Origin: Chryseobacterium indologenes
GTDB lineage: Bacteria; Bacteroidota; Bacteroidia; Flavobacteriales; Weeksellaceae
Assembly (NCBI RefSeq): GCF_018362995.1
Contig: NZ_CP074372.1
Coordinates: forward strand, 992,001-1,056,000
Direction: 5' to 3'
DNA: 64,000 nucleotides
The notes under the pieces were generated by a model that searched no databases, had not been told where the DNA came from, and saw only the letters and a list, made by a program, of their open reading frames with translations. Positions 34,095 through 43,176 of this stretch are shown piece after piece (position 1 is the stretch's first letter; the number at the start of each line of letters is the position of its first letter). The position numbers and the translations under genes are program-made.

Positions 34095-35807
34095 ATGAAA
34101 ACAAACAAAATGTGGCTACTGGCCTTTCTGTTAATCATTCTTTCCAGCTGTTCTACGATGGAAGAAAAAGTTTTTTCAGAAGAATCTGAAACCAACCTGA
34201 ATGCCAGTGCAAGAGCATTGGCAGCAACCCCAATGCTGCATGTCGGAGGCAGAAACCTTCAGGACCCCTGTGGCAATAATGTTCTCTTACATGGTGTTGC
34301 CATAACACCCAGCCCCTGGTTTAATGGATGTCAATATGGTGCCAATTCAGGCTACTGTACCTGGGACAATTACAATGTTCAGGGAGCCCTGAACTATAAC
34401 AAAGCTGTCATGAACAAACTCAGCAACGCTGCCGATGGCTGGTATCTCAATTACATTCGCCTTCACATTGATCCATATTGGACCAATGATCCCGGACCGG
34501 CTATCCCTGAGAACGATATCTCAAGATTCAATTATAACCGCCTGGTTACTTATACAGATCAGGTGATTATTCCACTCATCAACCATGCCCGCAGCCTGGG
34601 AATGTATGTCATCCTGCGTCCGCCAGGTGTATGTCCGAGCCGTATTGCTGTGAACGATGCCTATCATAGTTATCTTAAAACCGTATGGACCTTTTTGTCA
34701 CAGCATCCGGGCTTAAAGAATGCTGACAACGTAATGTTCGAATTAGCAAATGAACCTGTTGAAATCCTTGGAACAAATGGCACATGGGGATCTACAGGAA
34801 ACGAGCACTTTGCAGCACTTAAAAATTTCTTCCAGCCTTTAGTCAATATTATCCGTAACAACGGAGCCAATAATGTTTGCTGGATACCGGGTACAGGATG
34901 GCAATCGCATTATCAGGGCTATGTCAATAACCAGATCACAGGGGGTAATATTGGTTACGCTGTTCATATTTATCCGGGTTACTGGGGTGGTGTCAACAAT
35001 TATCAATCCTTTCAAAATGCATGGAATATCAATGTTAAACCAATCGCAGACATTGCTCCGATTGCCATTACCGAGACCGACTGGGCTCCTCAGGGATATG
35101 GTACCTTCGGTGTTGCTACTACCGGTACGGCAGGTGGAAGCGGATTTGGTGCAAACTTAAAATATATTGTGGATCAGTCGGGCAATGTGAGCTGGAACCT
35201 CCTTGCCCCTGATGATCTGCTTCACAAGGGAGACCCTAATGCAGGAACAGCCTTCAACAACGACTGGGAGGCCTGCGCCGCCCCAAGCAAACAGTGGTTT
35301 CAGCAATATGCGTCCTCCAATTATCCCGTTGGAAACTGTAACACAACCAGCAGCCTGGTCAATAATGGCATTTACGAAATTGAGTTTCAGACTGATGCCA
35401 ATAAAGTACTTGATTTAAAATCAGGTGAGGATGCCAATGGCGCAGTGTTAAGACCATGGACAAGAAATGGTGCTAATGCACAGCGTTGGGTTGCCATTGA
35501 TGCTGGCAATGGTTACTGGCGTTTTGTATCCAAAGCGAGTGCTTCTAACCGTTGTATTGACCTGACAAGTAACAGCAATACACTGGGAACGTCAATCCGC
35601 CTTTGGCAGAACTATAGTAATGACGCACAGGCATGGCAGGTAGTTGCGGTCTCCAATGGTTATTACAAAATTCTTTCAAAGGTTGATGCTTCGCGTGGCT
35701 GGGATATTCCAAGCTGTACCATGGACGGCAATTCTAACTTACAGCTTTGGGATTATTATGGTACATCCTGCCAACTGTTCAAGTTCAAATTTATAGCAAT
35801 GAACTAA
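34095..35807 (+). CDS. Lipoprotein glycoside hydrolase family 5-like enzyme with ricin-type lectin domain
   Basis: A 570-aa outer-surface or periplasmic lipoprotein. The lipobox LSSC puts Cys19 at the mature N-terminus. Residues about 45-410 are a GH5-like TIM barrel: the acid/base Glu220 in ELANEPVE and the nucleophile Glu327 in ITETDW are visible, with conserved aromatic residues around YWGG. Residues about 430-567 are a ricin-B-type beta-trefoil (QRWVAIDAGNGYWRF, QAWQVVAVSNGYYKI) that would bind sugar. It probably cleaves a beta-glucan, mannan or similar polysaccharide. It contains more GC and CCC runs than neighbours in places, but nothing diagnostic of transfer. Confidence 0.88.
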   Translation: MKTNKMWLLAFLLIILSSCSTMEEKVFSEESETNLNASARALAATPMLHVGGRNLQDPCGNNVLLHGVAITPSPWFNGCQYGANSGYCTWDNYNVQGALNYNKAVMNKLSNAADGWYLNYIRLHIDPYWTNDPGPAIPENDISRFNYNRLVTYTDQVIIPLINHARSLGMYVILRPPGVCPSRIAVNDAYHSYLKTVWTFLSQHPGLKNADNVMFELANEPVEILGTNGTWGSTGNEHFAALKNFFQPLVNIIRNNGANNVCWIPGTGWQSHYQGYVNNQITGGNIGYAVHIYPGYWGGVNNYQSFQNAWNINVKPIADIAPIAITETDWAPQGYGTFGVATTGTAGGSGFGANLKYIVDQSGNVSWNLLAPDDLLHKGDPNAGTAFNNDWEACAAPSKQWFQQYASSNYPVGNCNTTSSLVNNGIYEIEFQTDANKVLDLKSGEDANGAVLRPWTRNGANAQRWVAIDAGNGYWRFVSKASASNRCIDLTSNSNTLGTSIRLWQNYSNDAQAWQVVAVSNGYYKILSKVDASRGWDIPSCTMDGNSNLQLWDYYGTSCQLFKFKFIAMN

Positions 35808-35863
35808 ACATCTCAGAAAGATGTAATAAATGTGACTTTATTTTCTAAAATTTTTATATTATT

Positions 35864-35896
35864 TCGCGGTAAGCAGTCCTTACCGCGATTTTTTTT
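35864..35896 (+). terminator. Terminator after the GH5 gene
   Basis: TCGCGGTAAG pairs with CTTACCGCGA across a 5-nt loop and is followed by eight T residues; a textbook rho-independent terminator. Confidence 0.85.
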
Positions 35897-36014
35897 AAAA
35901 CAAAAACCTAAAGCTTCACTATACAAGAAATTCATTTCAGTATCTTGTCATTTCTCCTGATAGTATGCCTTTGAACTGTAAATCACATATAAATTGACAA
36001 TTTATTAAGCTGCT

Positions 36015-36329
36015 TTATGCCAATCCGTTTCCCCATGAATGAAGTTCAGAAAGAATAGGCCCCAGCTTTTGACCTCTTTCTGTCAGTTTATAATAAACTT
36101 CCGGTGGAAAATTATGCACTTCAGTCCGTTCAATAATGAGATCTTTTTCCAGCTGTTTCAACTGTTCTGCAAGTACTTTCTTGGAAACCCTGGGCATATT
36201 CCGCCAAAGCTCCACAAAACGCACCCGATCTTCCTCAAAGAGGTTTTGCAGGATCAGCGGCTTCCATTTACCAGAAAGGACATCCAGGCTTCGTCTTAAT
36301 CCACAGTTTTTAAATTCTTCAAAATTCAT
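36015..36329 (-). CDS. HxlR-family transcriptional regulator
   Basis: A compact 104-aa winged-helix regulator. The N-terminal Cys9 (FKNCGLRRSLDVLSGKWKPLIL), the recognition helix region (VRFVELWRNMPRVSKKVLAEQLKQLE) and the wing (PPEVYYKLTERG) mark HxlR. It is divergent from the metallo-hydrolase gene 92 bp away, whose promoter contains an interrupted palindrome, so it probably represses that gene in response to a reactive metabolite. Confidence 0.9.
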   Translation of the reverse strand: MNFEEFKNCGLRRSLDVLSGKWKPLILQNLFEEDRVRFVELWRNMPRVSKKVLAEQLKQLEKDLIIERTEVHNFPPEVYYKLTERGQKLGPILSELHSWGNGLA

Positions 36330-36372
36330 AAGTCAGTTGAATATTTATGGTTAACCTTTTGGTAACCTTCGA

Positions 36373-36402
36373 TTGTTTTACCCTGATCAGGTAATAACTT
36401 TG
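36373..36402 (+). promoter_or_regulatory. Promoter with embedded palindrome, metallo-hydrolase gene
   Basis: TTG (36373-36375) and TAACTTTG (36395-36402) are 19 nt apart. The spacer holds TTACC-C-TGATCA-GGTAA (36378-36394), a palindrome with one extra base, ideally placed for repression by the adjacent HxlR protein. Confidence 0.55.
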
Positions 36403-36421
36403 TTCAACAAAAATACCCAAA

Positions 36422-37192
36422 ATGAAATTACAATTGTGGCGTAATGCAACATTACTACTGAATATTGATGGAGTTTCTATTCTGATAGATCCCATGCTCG
36501 GAGAAAAAGGTTCCAGAGGAAAAATGCCAATGACAGACAGCGAATTACTCAATCCTCTCGTAGACCTGCCTTTTAATAAAGAAGAATTAAATAAAAAATT
36601 AAAAAGTGTAGATGCGGTTGCTGTAACCCACCTTCACCCTGATAATTGGGACGTTGCTGCCATTGAACTTCTTGATAAAAACATTCCGGTTATATGCCCG
36701 GATGTCATTTCGAAACAAATTGCAGGACAAGGTTTCAAAAACATTATTACGATTAATAATGATCCGGTTCAATTCAAAAATATTGAGATATCAACCACCA
36801 AAGGACAGCATGGAACCGGAGAAATCGGAGAAAAAATGGGAATCGTGAATGGATTTGTATTTAAAACAGAAAATAAATCAGTATACATCGCAGGAGATAC
36901 TATCTGGTATGATGAAATTGCTCAGGAAATTGCTCAGCATCAGCCACAACACATCATTGTAGCAGGAGGAGCTGCTACTTTTTCCATAGGAGATCCCATT
37001 ATTATGACCAGCGAAGACATTCTGAAAGTATGTGAATATGCTCCGGAGTCTACTGTTTGGGTAACTCATCTTGAAACCTTAAGCCATTGCAGGGAAGACA
37101 GAAAATTTATTAAGGAGAAAATCAATGAAAACAGCTTAGAAAAGAGATGCTTTGTACTTGATAACGGTGAAGAAGCTGAATTAAAATTTTAA
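36422..37192 (+). CDS. UlaG-like metallo-beta-lactamase-fold hydrolase
   Basis: A 256-aa MBL-fold protein. The start MKLQLWRNATLLLNIDGVSILIDPML is typical of the UlaG/YtxM group. Metal motif 1 reads THLHPDNWD, so the usual HxHxDH is H70-x-H72-x-D74-Asn75, with the last His replaced by Asn. Other ligands look intact: KGQHGTG, IAGDTIWYDE and VTHLETLSHCR. Such proteins are lactonases, phosphodiesterases or of unknown role. The divergent HxlR regulator probably controls it. A bidirectional hairpin follows. Confidence 0.85.
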   Translation: MKLQLWRNATLLLNIDGVSILIDPMLGEKGSRGKMPMTDSELLNPLVDLPFNKEELNKKLKSVDAVAVTHLHPDNWDVAAIELLDKNIPVICPDVISKQIAGQGFKNIITINNDPVQFKNIEISTTKGQHGTGEIGEKMGIVNGFVFKTENKSVYIAGDTIWYDEIAQEIAQHQPQHIIVAGGAATFSIGDPIIMTSEDILKVCEYAPESTVWVTHLETLSHCREDRKFIKEKINENSLEKRCFVLDNGEEAELKF

Positions 37193-37224
37193 TTAATAAA
37201 ACTGTTTGAAAAAGTAAAAAAATT

Positions 37225-37261
37225 AAGGATAGAAAGCAATGATTAATTGATTTCTATCCTT
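37225..37261. terminator. Bidirectional terminator
   Basis: AAGGATAGAAA (37225-37235) pairs with TTTCTATCCTT (37251-37261), between the convergent hydrolase and MFS genes. Confidence 0.65.
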
Positions 37262-37272
37262 TAAACGTATGA

Positions 37273-38469
37273 CTAATCTTCTACATATCTATTTCTCGCG
37301 GCCTTCATTCCGAAATAGAGCATTAACAGTACCGCAGAACTCAATAAATAAAATGAGCTGTTCCAGGAAACATCCCAATCATGTAATTTTCCAAATAACG
37401 GAGGACCAAATGCAGCAATCAGATATCCAACAGACTGTGCCATTCCGGAAATCTTAACAGCATTGATACTGCTTTTCGTTCTTGTAGAAAAAAACAGAAT
37501 AGATAAACTGAAAGACAAACCATTGGAAATTCCTATGATCACAGCGTTCACATAAATCCACTGAGATTTCAGGAACACAAACATCATCGTACTTCCGAAC
37601 ATCAGAGTGCATATAAAAAGAATCATAAGCCTCTGATCTTTCATCTTGCTGGCAATAATCGGACAGCAGAACGTCACAGGAATCATCGTAATCTGAATCA
37701 CAAAGAAAACCCATCCGGAACTTTCTCCCTGCATATTAAAATCTGCAAGAAATGAAGGCAGCCACGTCACCAGACAGTAATAAAATAAGGACTGCAGCCC
37801 CATAAAAATACTGATATTCCATGCCTGAGCGGATTTGAACATATTAAAACCAGAAGTACTGATAGGAAGATTTTGATTTCTTTTATTAAAGATAAATTCC
37901 AATGTTAAAACAAGAAAACCTAATGCCGCAATAATCAGCCAGATTCCTAAAGAGCCTTTCCATCCAAAACCTGTCAGTTCCCCGATCTTTACACTAAAAC
38001 CAGAAGCCAAAGCTGCTGTAAGATTCATGGATACGGCAAAAATCCCCGTCATAAGGCCAATCTGATTCGGAAAATTATTTTTAACATATCCCGGAGTAAC
38101 CACATTTCCAATGCATATCCCTAAACCAATGAATACAGAACCTAAAAACAACAGCCAAAGAGATCCGCTGATACGTAAAAACAAGCCAAAACTTAAAATA
38201 ATCAGGGAATACATCAGAAGTTTACTGATTCCGAACTTATTAGAAAACCTACTGACCAATACAGAGCAGGCCGCAAACATAAACAGTGGAATAGAGGTAA
38301 GCAGACTTACCTGAAAATTATCCAGTTTCAATGCATCTCTTATTTCACCCAATACAGGAGCTACTGCCACAATCGGAGAACGGAGGTTACTGGAAATTAA
38401 TATAACTACCAGAACGTTAATAATTAACAAAACATACGAAGCATTCTTTTTTACTTCATTATTCATCAT
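37273..38469 (-). CDS. MFS transporter, CynX/NimT type
   Basis: A 398-aa inner-membrane protein of about 12 helices. The start SSNLRSPIVAVAPVLGEIRDAL followed by LLTSIPLFMFAACSVLV is characteristic of the cyanate/2-nitroimidazole transporter branch of the MFS. Substrate unknown; the family exports nitroimidazoles and small acids. It is divergent from an AraC regulator, from which it is separated by 71 bp carrying facing -7 boxes, so the AraC protein is its likely regulator. Confidence 0.9.
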   Translation of the reverse strand: MMNNEVKKNASYVLLIINVLVVILISSNLRSPIVAVAPVLGEIRDALKLDNFQVSLLTSIPLFMFAACSVLVSRFSNKFGISKLLMYSLIILSFGLFLRISGSLWLLFLGSVFIGLGICIGNVVTPGYVKNNFPNQIGLMTGIFAVSMNLTAALASGFSVKIGELTGFGWKGSLGIWLIIAALGFLVLTLEFIFNKRNQNLPISTSGFNMFKSAQAWNISIFMGLQSLFYYCLVTWLPSFLADFNMQGESSGWVFFVIQITMIPVTFCCPIIASKMKDQRLMILFICTLMFGSTMMFVFLKSQWIYVNAVIIGISNGLSFSLSILFFSTRTKSSINAVKISGMAQSVGYLIAAFGPPLFGKLHDWDVSWNSSFYLLSSAVLLMLYFGMKAARNRYVED

Positions 38470-38485
38470 GATAAAAACTTTTCTG

Positions 38486-38517
38486 CAAAATTAGTATAGT
38501 AATTTTGTTTAATTTTG
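38486..38517. promoter_or_regulatory. Facing -7 boxes forming a palindrome (MFS/AraC divergent promoters)
   Basis: CAAAATTA (38486-38493, minus-strand TAATTTTG) and TAATTTTG (38500-38507) are perfect 8-bp inverted arms around GTATAG. A further plus-strand TAATTTTG lies at 38510-38517 and suits the AraC gene. One protein bound here could block both directions. Confidence 0.5.
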
Positions 38518-38540
38518 CCAAAGTTTTAACCTAAAACGAC

Positions 38541-39323
38541 ATGAACGCTAACGACAGTATAAAAATAGATGATCTTGAGAAACCTTATTTTGTATGGTTT
38601 GAAGAAAACTGGGTTCATGATGATGTTCTTCACCATCATCAGAAAGGCCAGCTTGTATATGTGGAAAGCGGTTTTCAGTACATTACTATTGATGAAAAAA
38701 TTTATCTGCTCCCACAAAATTATGCGGTATGGATTCCTCCAAATGCAGTTCATAAAACCAATTCACATTCTGAAAAGATCAAGCTGATGATCATGTTTGC
38801 TGATATCAGCACAAAAAAACCTTTTTATAATGAGATCAATGTATTTTCTGTTCCCCCGGTTTTAAAAGAAATGATAAAATATGCAGAAAAATGGTCTAAG
38901 CAAACGGTTTCAGATAATGATGAAAACCTATTTCTGAAAGCATTGTTCAACGAACTTCCACAATTTGTAGAGCATTCATTAACTCTTCATATCAGTCTTC
39001 CAAAAGATCAGCGCCTTACAAAAATTATTAAGTATCTTCATCATCACTACCGGGATGAAATTAAAATGGAGGATCTCAGCGATGCAGCTCTTTTATCTTT
39101 CCGTACACTGGAACGTATTTTCAAAAAAGAAACCGGGCTCACCTTAAGTAAATACCAGCAGATGCTTCGTATCATTAAAAGTCTGGAGTTTCTGAGTGCC
39201 GGTCATCTTACCATTTCAGAAACAGCTTATGAAGTAGGGTACAGGAGTGTACAGGCCTATACCAGAAGTTTTCTGTCTGTGATGCAGTTCAGGCCTACAG
39301 ATTTTGTTAAAACAATTCAATAG
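38541..39323 (+). CDS. AraC-family regulator with cupin sensing domain
   Basis: A 260-aa regulator. The first half is an AraC-type cupin (HHHQKGQLVYVESGFQYITI, VWIPPNAVHKTNSH); the second half contains two HTH motifs (IKMEDLSDAALLSFRTLERIFKKETGLTLSKYQQMLRI; TISETAYEVGYRSVQAYTRSFLSVMQFRPTDF). This YdeC/NimR-like arrangement with a divergent CynX/NimT transporter parallels the E. coli nimR-nimT pair, where the regulator responds to 2-nitroimidazole. Same role here is an inference. Confidence 0.9.
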   Translation: MNANDSIKIDDLEKPYFVWFEENWVHDDVLHHHQKGQLVYVESGFQYITIDEKIYLLPQNYAVWIPPNAVHKTNSHSEKIKLMIMFADISTKKPFYNEINVFSVPPVLKEMIKYAEKWSKQTVSDNDENLFLKALFNELPQFVEHSLTLHISLPKDQRLTKIIKYLHHHYRDEIKMEDLSDAALLSFRTLERIFKKETGLTLSKYQQMLRIIKSLEFLSAGHLTISETAYEVGYRSVQAYTRSFLSVMQFRPTDFVKTIQ

Positions 39324-39499
39324 CCGTTTAAAGCAACTACAGAGCGGATCGAATATAGCGAAAAAGAGACTTATTGAGATCTTAAAACTTTGAGTATTCC
39401 TTTGTATAAAAGCAACTGACTTGTTTGAAAAAGAAAATAATTCACATTTTACATCATTTTCCACTTCAGCAGTCAATATTCAATTATGATATTATTGAA

Positions 39500-39562
39500 A
39501 ACAAAAAGGTCCCCACGAATGGAGACCTTAAAAAAACACAAATGATGAAAAAAAATTATTTC
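39500..39562 (-). ncRNA. Candidate small RNA, about 60 nt
   Basis: On the minus strand a full promoter (TTG at plus 39595-39597 complement, 18 nt, TATATTTG at plus 39569-39576) is followed by an A/T-rich 30-nt stretch and a hairpin (AAGGTCTCC..GGGGACCTT, with one internal mismatch, plus 39507-39529) ending in five T residues. No ORF longer than a few codons fits. Expected RNA runs from about 39562 to 39500. Confidence 0.5.
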
Positions 39563-39568
39563 GATTCA

Positions 39569-39599
39569 CAAATATAAACAAAAATCATGTTATGCAAAA
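39569..39599 (-). promoter_or_regulatory. Promoter of the candidate small RNA
   Basis: Minus-strand TTTTG (plus 39595-39599) and TATATTTG (plus 39569-39576) with an 18-nt spacer: both Bacteroidetes promoter elements match. No coding gene lies downstream on this strand before the hairpin. Confidence 0.5.
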
Positions 39600-39903
39600 C
39601 ATCATAAGCTCATTTTTTTTAAAAATTATTTATTTTAAGTAAAAACAATTATTCTCTAAATGATTTTAGTTTTGTTTAGGATTCCGGAATTCTTTACACA
39701 AAAAACATATCCTGCTAAATATAATTCGCGCTCTGATGAATTGTATGCCGTTTTTTAGCCTCAACAGAAAAATTGCAAAAAGTGAATTATTATAAAAATA
39801 AAGCTTCTTTAACACAGTATCCAAACATACGTTTAACTTTTTTTGTGACTCTACTCATAAAATTCTATAGGATTTTTACAGTAATTTCTCCAAAACATAC
39901 AGT

Positions 39904-40512
39904 ATGAGTCCAAAAAAATTTAAGGGAGTCCCTAAACAAAAATTCGGAGGTTTTCATGATACGGAAACCAGGAAACTATTTGATCAGGAATCCATGTCAT
40001 TGAAATTTGAAACATTAAAAGAACGGTTTTTCTCAGTCAATAAGTGGCAAAGCTATTGCGGGGAGGCATTTGCAGCATTTAAACTTTATGATTTTAACGG
40101 CCGTCCTGTGGATCGTGAACCACAGAAAGGAGATTTTATCAGGATTGATATTCCGGGACCGGGAGAGCCTGAGGCCAAAGGATATGATTGGGTAGAGATT
40201 ACAGATATTTGTTTTTACGAGAACAGCTTTGCTGAATGTATAACAATGACCTGCAGACCGTCCAGAAACCCGGAAGACAAAAAAAACCGCCATATTGCTC
40301 ATTTTTACAGCTCCGGATCAACCTCTACTTTTATGATATCAAAAAGTCCTGCTCATTTAAAAGCCGCAGTGTATGGACGAAATGAAAGACCTAATCTGAA
40401 TGCTAAGCTCCTTGATGTCATCAGAAATCTTGTTATCGCAGCCGGTGGAATAATGGGAGCCGCTAAAATACAATGGAAACAGCTTACCGACGGTTTTTTA
40501 GATTTTGAATAA
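39904..40512 (+). CDS. Conserved-looking protein of unknown function
   Basis: A 202-aa soluble protein with no signal peptide or membrane helix. It is basic at the N-terminus (MSPKKFKGVPKQKFGG) and has a central region rich in beta strands (GDFIRIDIPGPGEPEAKGYDWVEITDICFYE) and a stretch TMTCRPSRNPEDKKNRHIAHFYSSGSTSTF that reads like a surface domain of a type VI or phage-baseplate-associated or bacteriocin-like factor, but I cannot place it. It lies before an FNR-type box and transporter cluster, in the same direction, with 85 bp between. No function is assigned. Confidence 0.7.
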   Translation: MSPKKFKGVPKQKFGGFHDTETRKLFDQESMSLKFETLKERFFSVNKWQSYCGEAFAAFKLYDFNGRPVDREPQKGDFIRIDIPGPGEPEAKGYDWVEITDICFYENSFAECITMTCRPSRNPEDKKNRHIAHFYSSGSTSTFMISKSPAHLKAAVYGRNERPNLNAKLLDVIRNLVIAAGGIMGAAKIQWKQLTDGFLDFE

Positions 40513-40527
40513 CTATTTTCTACCTTT

Positions 40528-40543
40528 TTTGATCTAGATCAAA
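40528..40543. promoter_or_regulatory. Perfect FNR-type box upstream of the MFS/SIP genes
   Basis: TTTGATCTAGATCAAA is a perfect 16-bp palindrome containing TTGAT-N4-ATCAA, the FNR consensus. Its centre lies about 43 nt before the transcription start predicted from a near-consensus -7 box (GACCTTTG, 40565-40572), the classic activator position. No -33 TTG is seen. Confidence 0.6.
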
Positions 40544-40597
40544 GTTTAGTATTTGTTGTACAGGGACCTTTGCACCCGAATATTTTAAACAAAATTT

Positions 40598-41773
40598 ATG
40601 AGTACAACATTAGAAAAAGGACAGACTATTAATTTCTATCAGGCGACTGCTCCTATTATCATTTCGGTATTCGGGGTTTATCTTACGATAGGAATCGCCT
40701 TGGGAGTACTTCCCGGATTTGTCCAGAACACACTAGGCTTTGACAGTATTATTGTGGGGCTTGTTATTGGTCTCCAGTCGTTGTCAACACTTTTAACCCG
40801 CGCATATTCCGGAAAAATTACAGATACCAGAGGAGCCAAGAAAAGTAAAATGTCCGGTGTGGTATTAGCTGTTATTGCCGGGATTGTTTATGTACTTGCG
40901 GTACTATTTCAAGCTCATTCGTTAACGGCACTTATCTTTCTGCTACTGGCAAGAATCATTCATGGTGTTGGCGAAAGCTTTCTGGTTACCGGAGCATTAA
41001 CATGGGGAATAGGACTGGCAGGACACTCCAACTCCGGAAAAGTAATGACCTGGAACGGTATTGCTATGTATGCAGGAATTGCAACAGGAGCTCCTTTAAG
41101 TATCTGGTTGAGTAAAGAATACAATATTCTCCCTGCTTTTATCCTTATAGCTCTGCTTCCGCTTGTAAGCTGGATTTCTACCGCAAAACTTCCTTCTATT
41201 CCTGTAGATAAAGATCATGTACGAACACCTTTTTATAAGGTGATCGGTACGATATCAGGCCAAGGGCTGAGCCTTGCTTTTTCATCAATGGCTTTTGGAT
41301 GTATTGCTTCTTTTATTGCATTATTTTTCTCACAAAAGAATTGGGGGGATGCATCACTTGCTTTTATGATTTTCGGAATATGTTACGTTCTTACCCGGAT
41401 TTTCTTTGCTTCATTTCCGGATAAATACGGAGGTTTTAAGATTGCTTTGATCTCTCTGATTATCGAAGTGGCAGGACAGCTGCTGATCTGGACGTCTGCG
41501 TCAAAAACACTGGCCATTATCGGATGTGGATTAACCGGAGTTGGATTTTCATTGGTTTTTCCGGCTCTGGGAGTTCTTGCCATTCAAAAAGTAAAGCCAC
41601 AAATGAGAGGAACAGCGTTGGGAGCATATGTTGCTTTTGTTGATCTGTCATTAGGATTGGCAGGACCTATTGCCGGACTGATCGCCGGTTGGTTTGATTA
41701 TCAGGCAGTCTATCTTTTCGGGGGAATCAGCTGTGTTGTGTCAATGTTTATTCTACTATATAATAAAAAATAA
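40598..41773 (+). CDS. MFS transporter
   Basis: A 391-aa, 12-helix MFS protein related to the YfcJ/YhhS and similar exporters: motif A wording [17 protein letters not shown] in loop 2-3 and [18 protein letters not shown] in helix 4 are visible. It is followed two bases later by a siderophore-interacting protein, so a role in metallophore or iron-chelate traffic is likely; the substrate is not determinable. An FNR-type box lies upstream. Confidence 0.88.
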   Translation: MSTTLEKGQTINFYQATAPIIISVFGVYLTIGIALGVLPGFVQNTLGFDSIIVGLVIGLQSLSTLLTRAYSGKITDTRGAKKSKMSGVVLAVIAGIVYVLAVLFQAHSLTALIFLLLARIIHGVGESFLVTGALTWGIGLAGHSNSGKVMTWNGIAMYAGIATGAPLSIWLSKEYNILPAFILIALLPLVSWISTAKLPSIPVDKDHVRTPFYKVIGTISGQGLSLAFSSMAFGCIASFIALFFSQKNWGDASLAFMIFGICYVLTRIFFASFPDKYGGFKIALISLIIEVAGQLLIWTSASKTLAIIGCGLTGVGFSLVFPALGVLAIQKVKPQMRGTALGAYVAFVDLSLGLAGPIAGLIAGWFDYQAVYLFGGISCVVSMFILLYNKK

Positions 41774-41775
41774 AA

Positions 41776-42540
41776 ATGGAAAATACTATAATTACTCAAA
41801 CAGAGAAAACGAAAAAAATACGTTCTGCATTTATCGTTAAAAATAAACAATATCTCACTCCACATCTTATCCGTGTAGTATTTGAAATCAATGAAAATCA
41901 GGTTGAAATGCTAACTAATGTACGCTCTGGTTCTAATAATAAAATCTTTATTCCAACTGAAGAGGGAAGAGATCCTTTAATCAGAACCTATACCAACAGA
42001 AAAATTGATCTGGAAAACAGGGAATTAATTGTAGATTTCGTTGCCCATGGTGATAACGGACCTGCTTCTGCCTGGGCACTGCAAGCAAGTTCTGGTGATT
42101 CATTGGAAATAGGAATGAAAGAAAGTGCAAGACCGTTAGTTCCTGACGCTGATTTTTATCTGCTGGCGGGAGATGCAACAGCATTACCTGTTATTTGCGC
42201 CATTGCAGAGCAGTTTCCTCCTTATGTATCAGTAAAAATATTATTAGAGGTGGCTGGGAAAGAAGATGAACTTATTTTGTGTTCCGCAGCAGATATATCC
42301 GTCGAATGGCTTCATAATCCTCATCCGGAAGAGGGAAGCCGGCTCGCAGAAGCTGTAAAATCGGTTCAGTTTTCACCCGGAGTTTTGAAAGAATATGTTT
42401 ATATCGCTGCAGAATATACGACAGTACATGAACTTCGTACTTACTTTAAAACAACCCTGCAGTGGGATCCTCATGCAATATATGCATGTTCTTATTGGAG
42501 AGCGGGACAATCGGAAGGGAAATCATCTGAAAGTACTTAA
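41776..42540 (+). CDS. Siderophore-interacting protein (ViuB/YqjH-like ferric-chelate reductase)
   Basis: A 254-aa cytoplasmic flavoprotein. The FAD-binding strand ends in RTYTNR, followed by [16 protein letters not shown], a NAD(P)-side [15 protein letters not shown], and the C-terminal signature [13 protein letters not shown]. Proteins of this family reduce Fe(III)-siderophores to release iron. It follows the MFS gene by 2 nt. It could complete the siderophore cycle begun by the locus at 10-25 kb, although that locus has its own PepSY reductase candidate. Confidence 0.93.
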   Translation: MENTIITQTEKTKKIRSAFIVKNKQYLTPHLIRVVFEINENQVEMLTNVRSGSNNKIFIPTEEGRDPLIRTYTNRKIDLENRELIVDFVAHGDNGPASAWALQASSGDSLEIGMKESARPLVPDADFYLLAGDATALPVICAIAEQFPPYVSVKILLEVAGKEDELILCSAADISVEWLHNPHPEEGSRLAEAVKSVQFSPGVLKEYVYIAAEYTTVHELRTYFKTTLQWDPHAIYACSYWRAGQSEGKSSEST

Positions 42541-42606
42541 GAAGCAGGATCTGCAGTAAATTTTTAGCATATTTATTACTACATTTGCTGCGACTGATTT
42601 AAATAA

Positions 42607-43176
42607 ATGGAAGACGTATTAGTTTCATATATTAAAAGCAAAATATCAATAACAGACGAAGAATTGAAAGTTATTCTTTCTTATTTCAAACCTGTTAAAT
42701 TAAAAAAGAACGAGCTTCTCGTTACCAATGTTCATTCTCCCAAAAAAACATTCTTTGTTGTAAAAGGCTGTTTACGGATATTTTATATTAATAAGGAGGG
42801 GCAGGATTCTACAAGATATTTTGCTTTTGAAAATCAGTTTGCTACAGCGCTTCATACCTTTATTACTTCTGAACCTTCTGATGAACTTCTCCAGGCTGTG
42901 GAAGATTCGGAGGTATATTATATTACCCATCAGGATTTTTATCATTTATTAGACATTATCCCACAATGGGAAAAATTTTACCGAATTTATATTGAAATTG
43001 CCTGTATTGCTAACACCAAAAGGCTGATGTCTTTTATGGTACAGGATGCACTTGAAAAATACAAACAGTTACTGGAAGAAAATCCAATTATTGTACGTCG
43101 GCTTTCTAATAAAATGGTAGCTTCCTATCTAAATATTTCACAGGAAACCCTAAGCAGATTGAAGTCAAAACTATGA
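42607..43176 (+). CDS. Crp/Fnr-family regulator with FNR-like recognition helix
   Basis: A 189-aa regulator: cupin domain (about 20-120) and C-terminal HTH. The recognition helix reads ISQETLSRLKSKL, giving Glu180, Ser183 and Arg184, the same E-x-x-S-R spacing that Fnr uses to read TTGAT. No N-terminal cysteine cluster is present, so it does not sense oxygen through an Fnr-type 4Fe-4S cluster. It is 66 bp after the siderophore-interacting protein gene and probably controls this cluster through the box at 40528-40543. Confidence 0.88.
   Translation: MEDVLVSYIKSKISITDEELKVILSYFKPVKLKKNELLVTNVHSPKKTFFVVKGCLRIFYINKEGQDSTRYFAFENQFATALHTFITSEPSDELLQAVEDSEVYYITHQDFYHLLDIIPQWEKFYRIYIEIACIANTKRLMSFMVQDALEKYKQLLEENPIIVRRLSNKMVASYLNISQETLSRLKSKL

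Larger units (their letters stand above)
39324..39903. other. 580-bp gap with a candidate small RNA
   Basis: No protein gene is supported. A minus-strand promoter-hairpin unit occupies 39500-39599; the rest is very AT-rich with no further signal that I can defend. Confidence 0.5.
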
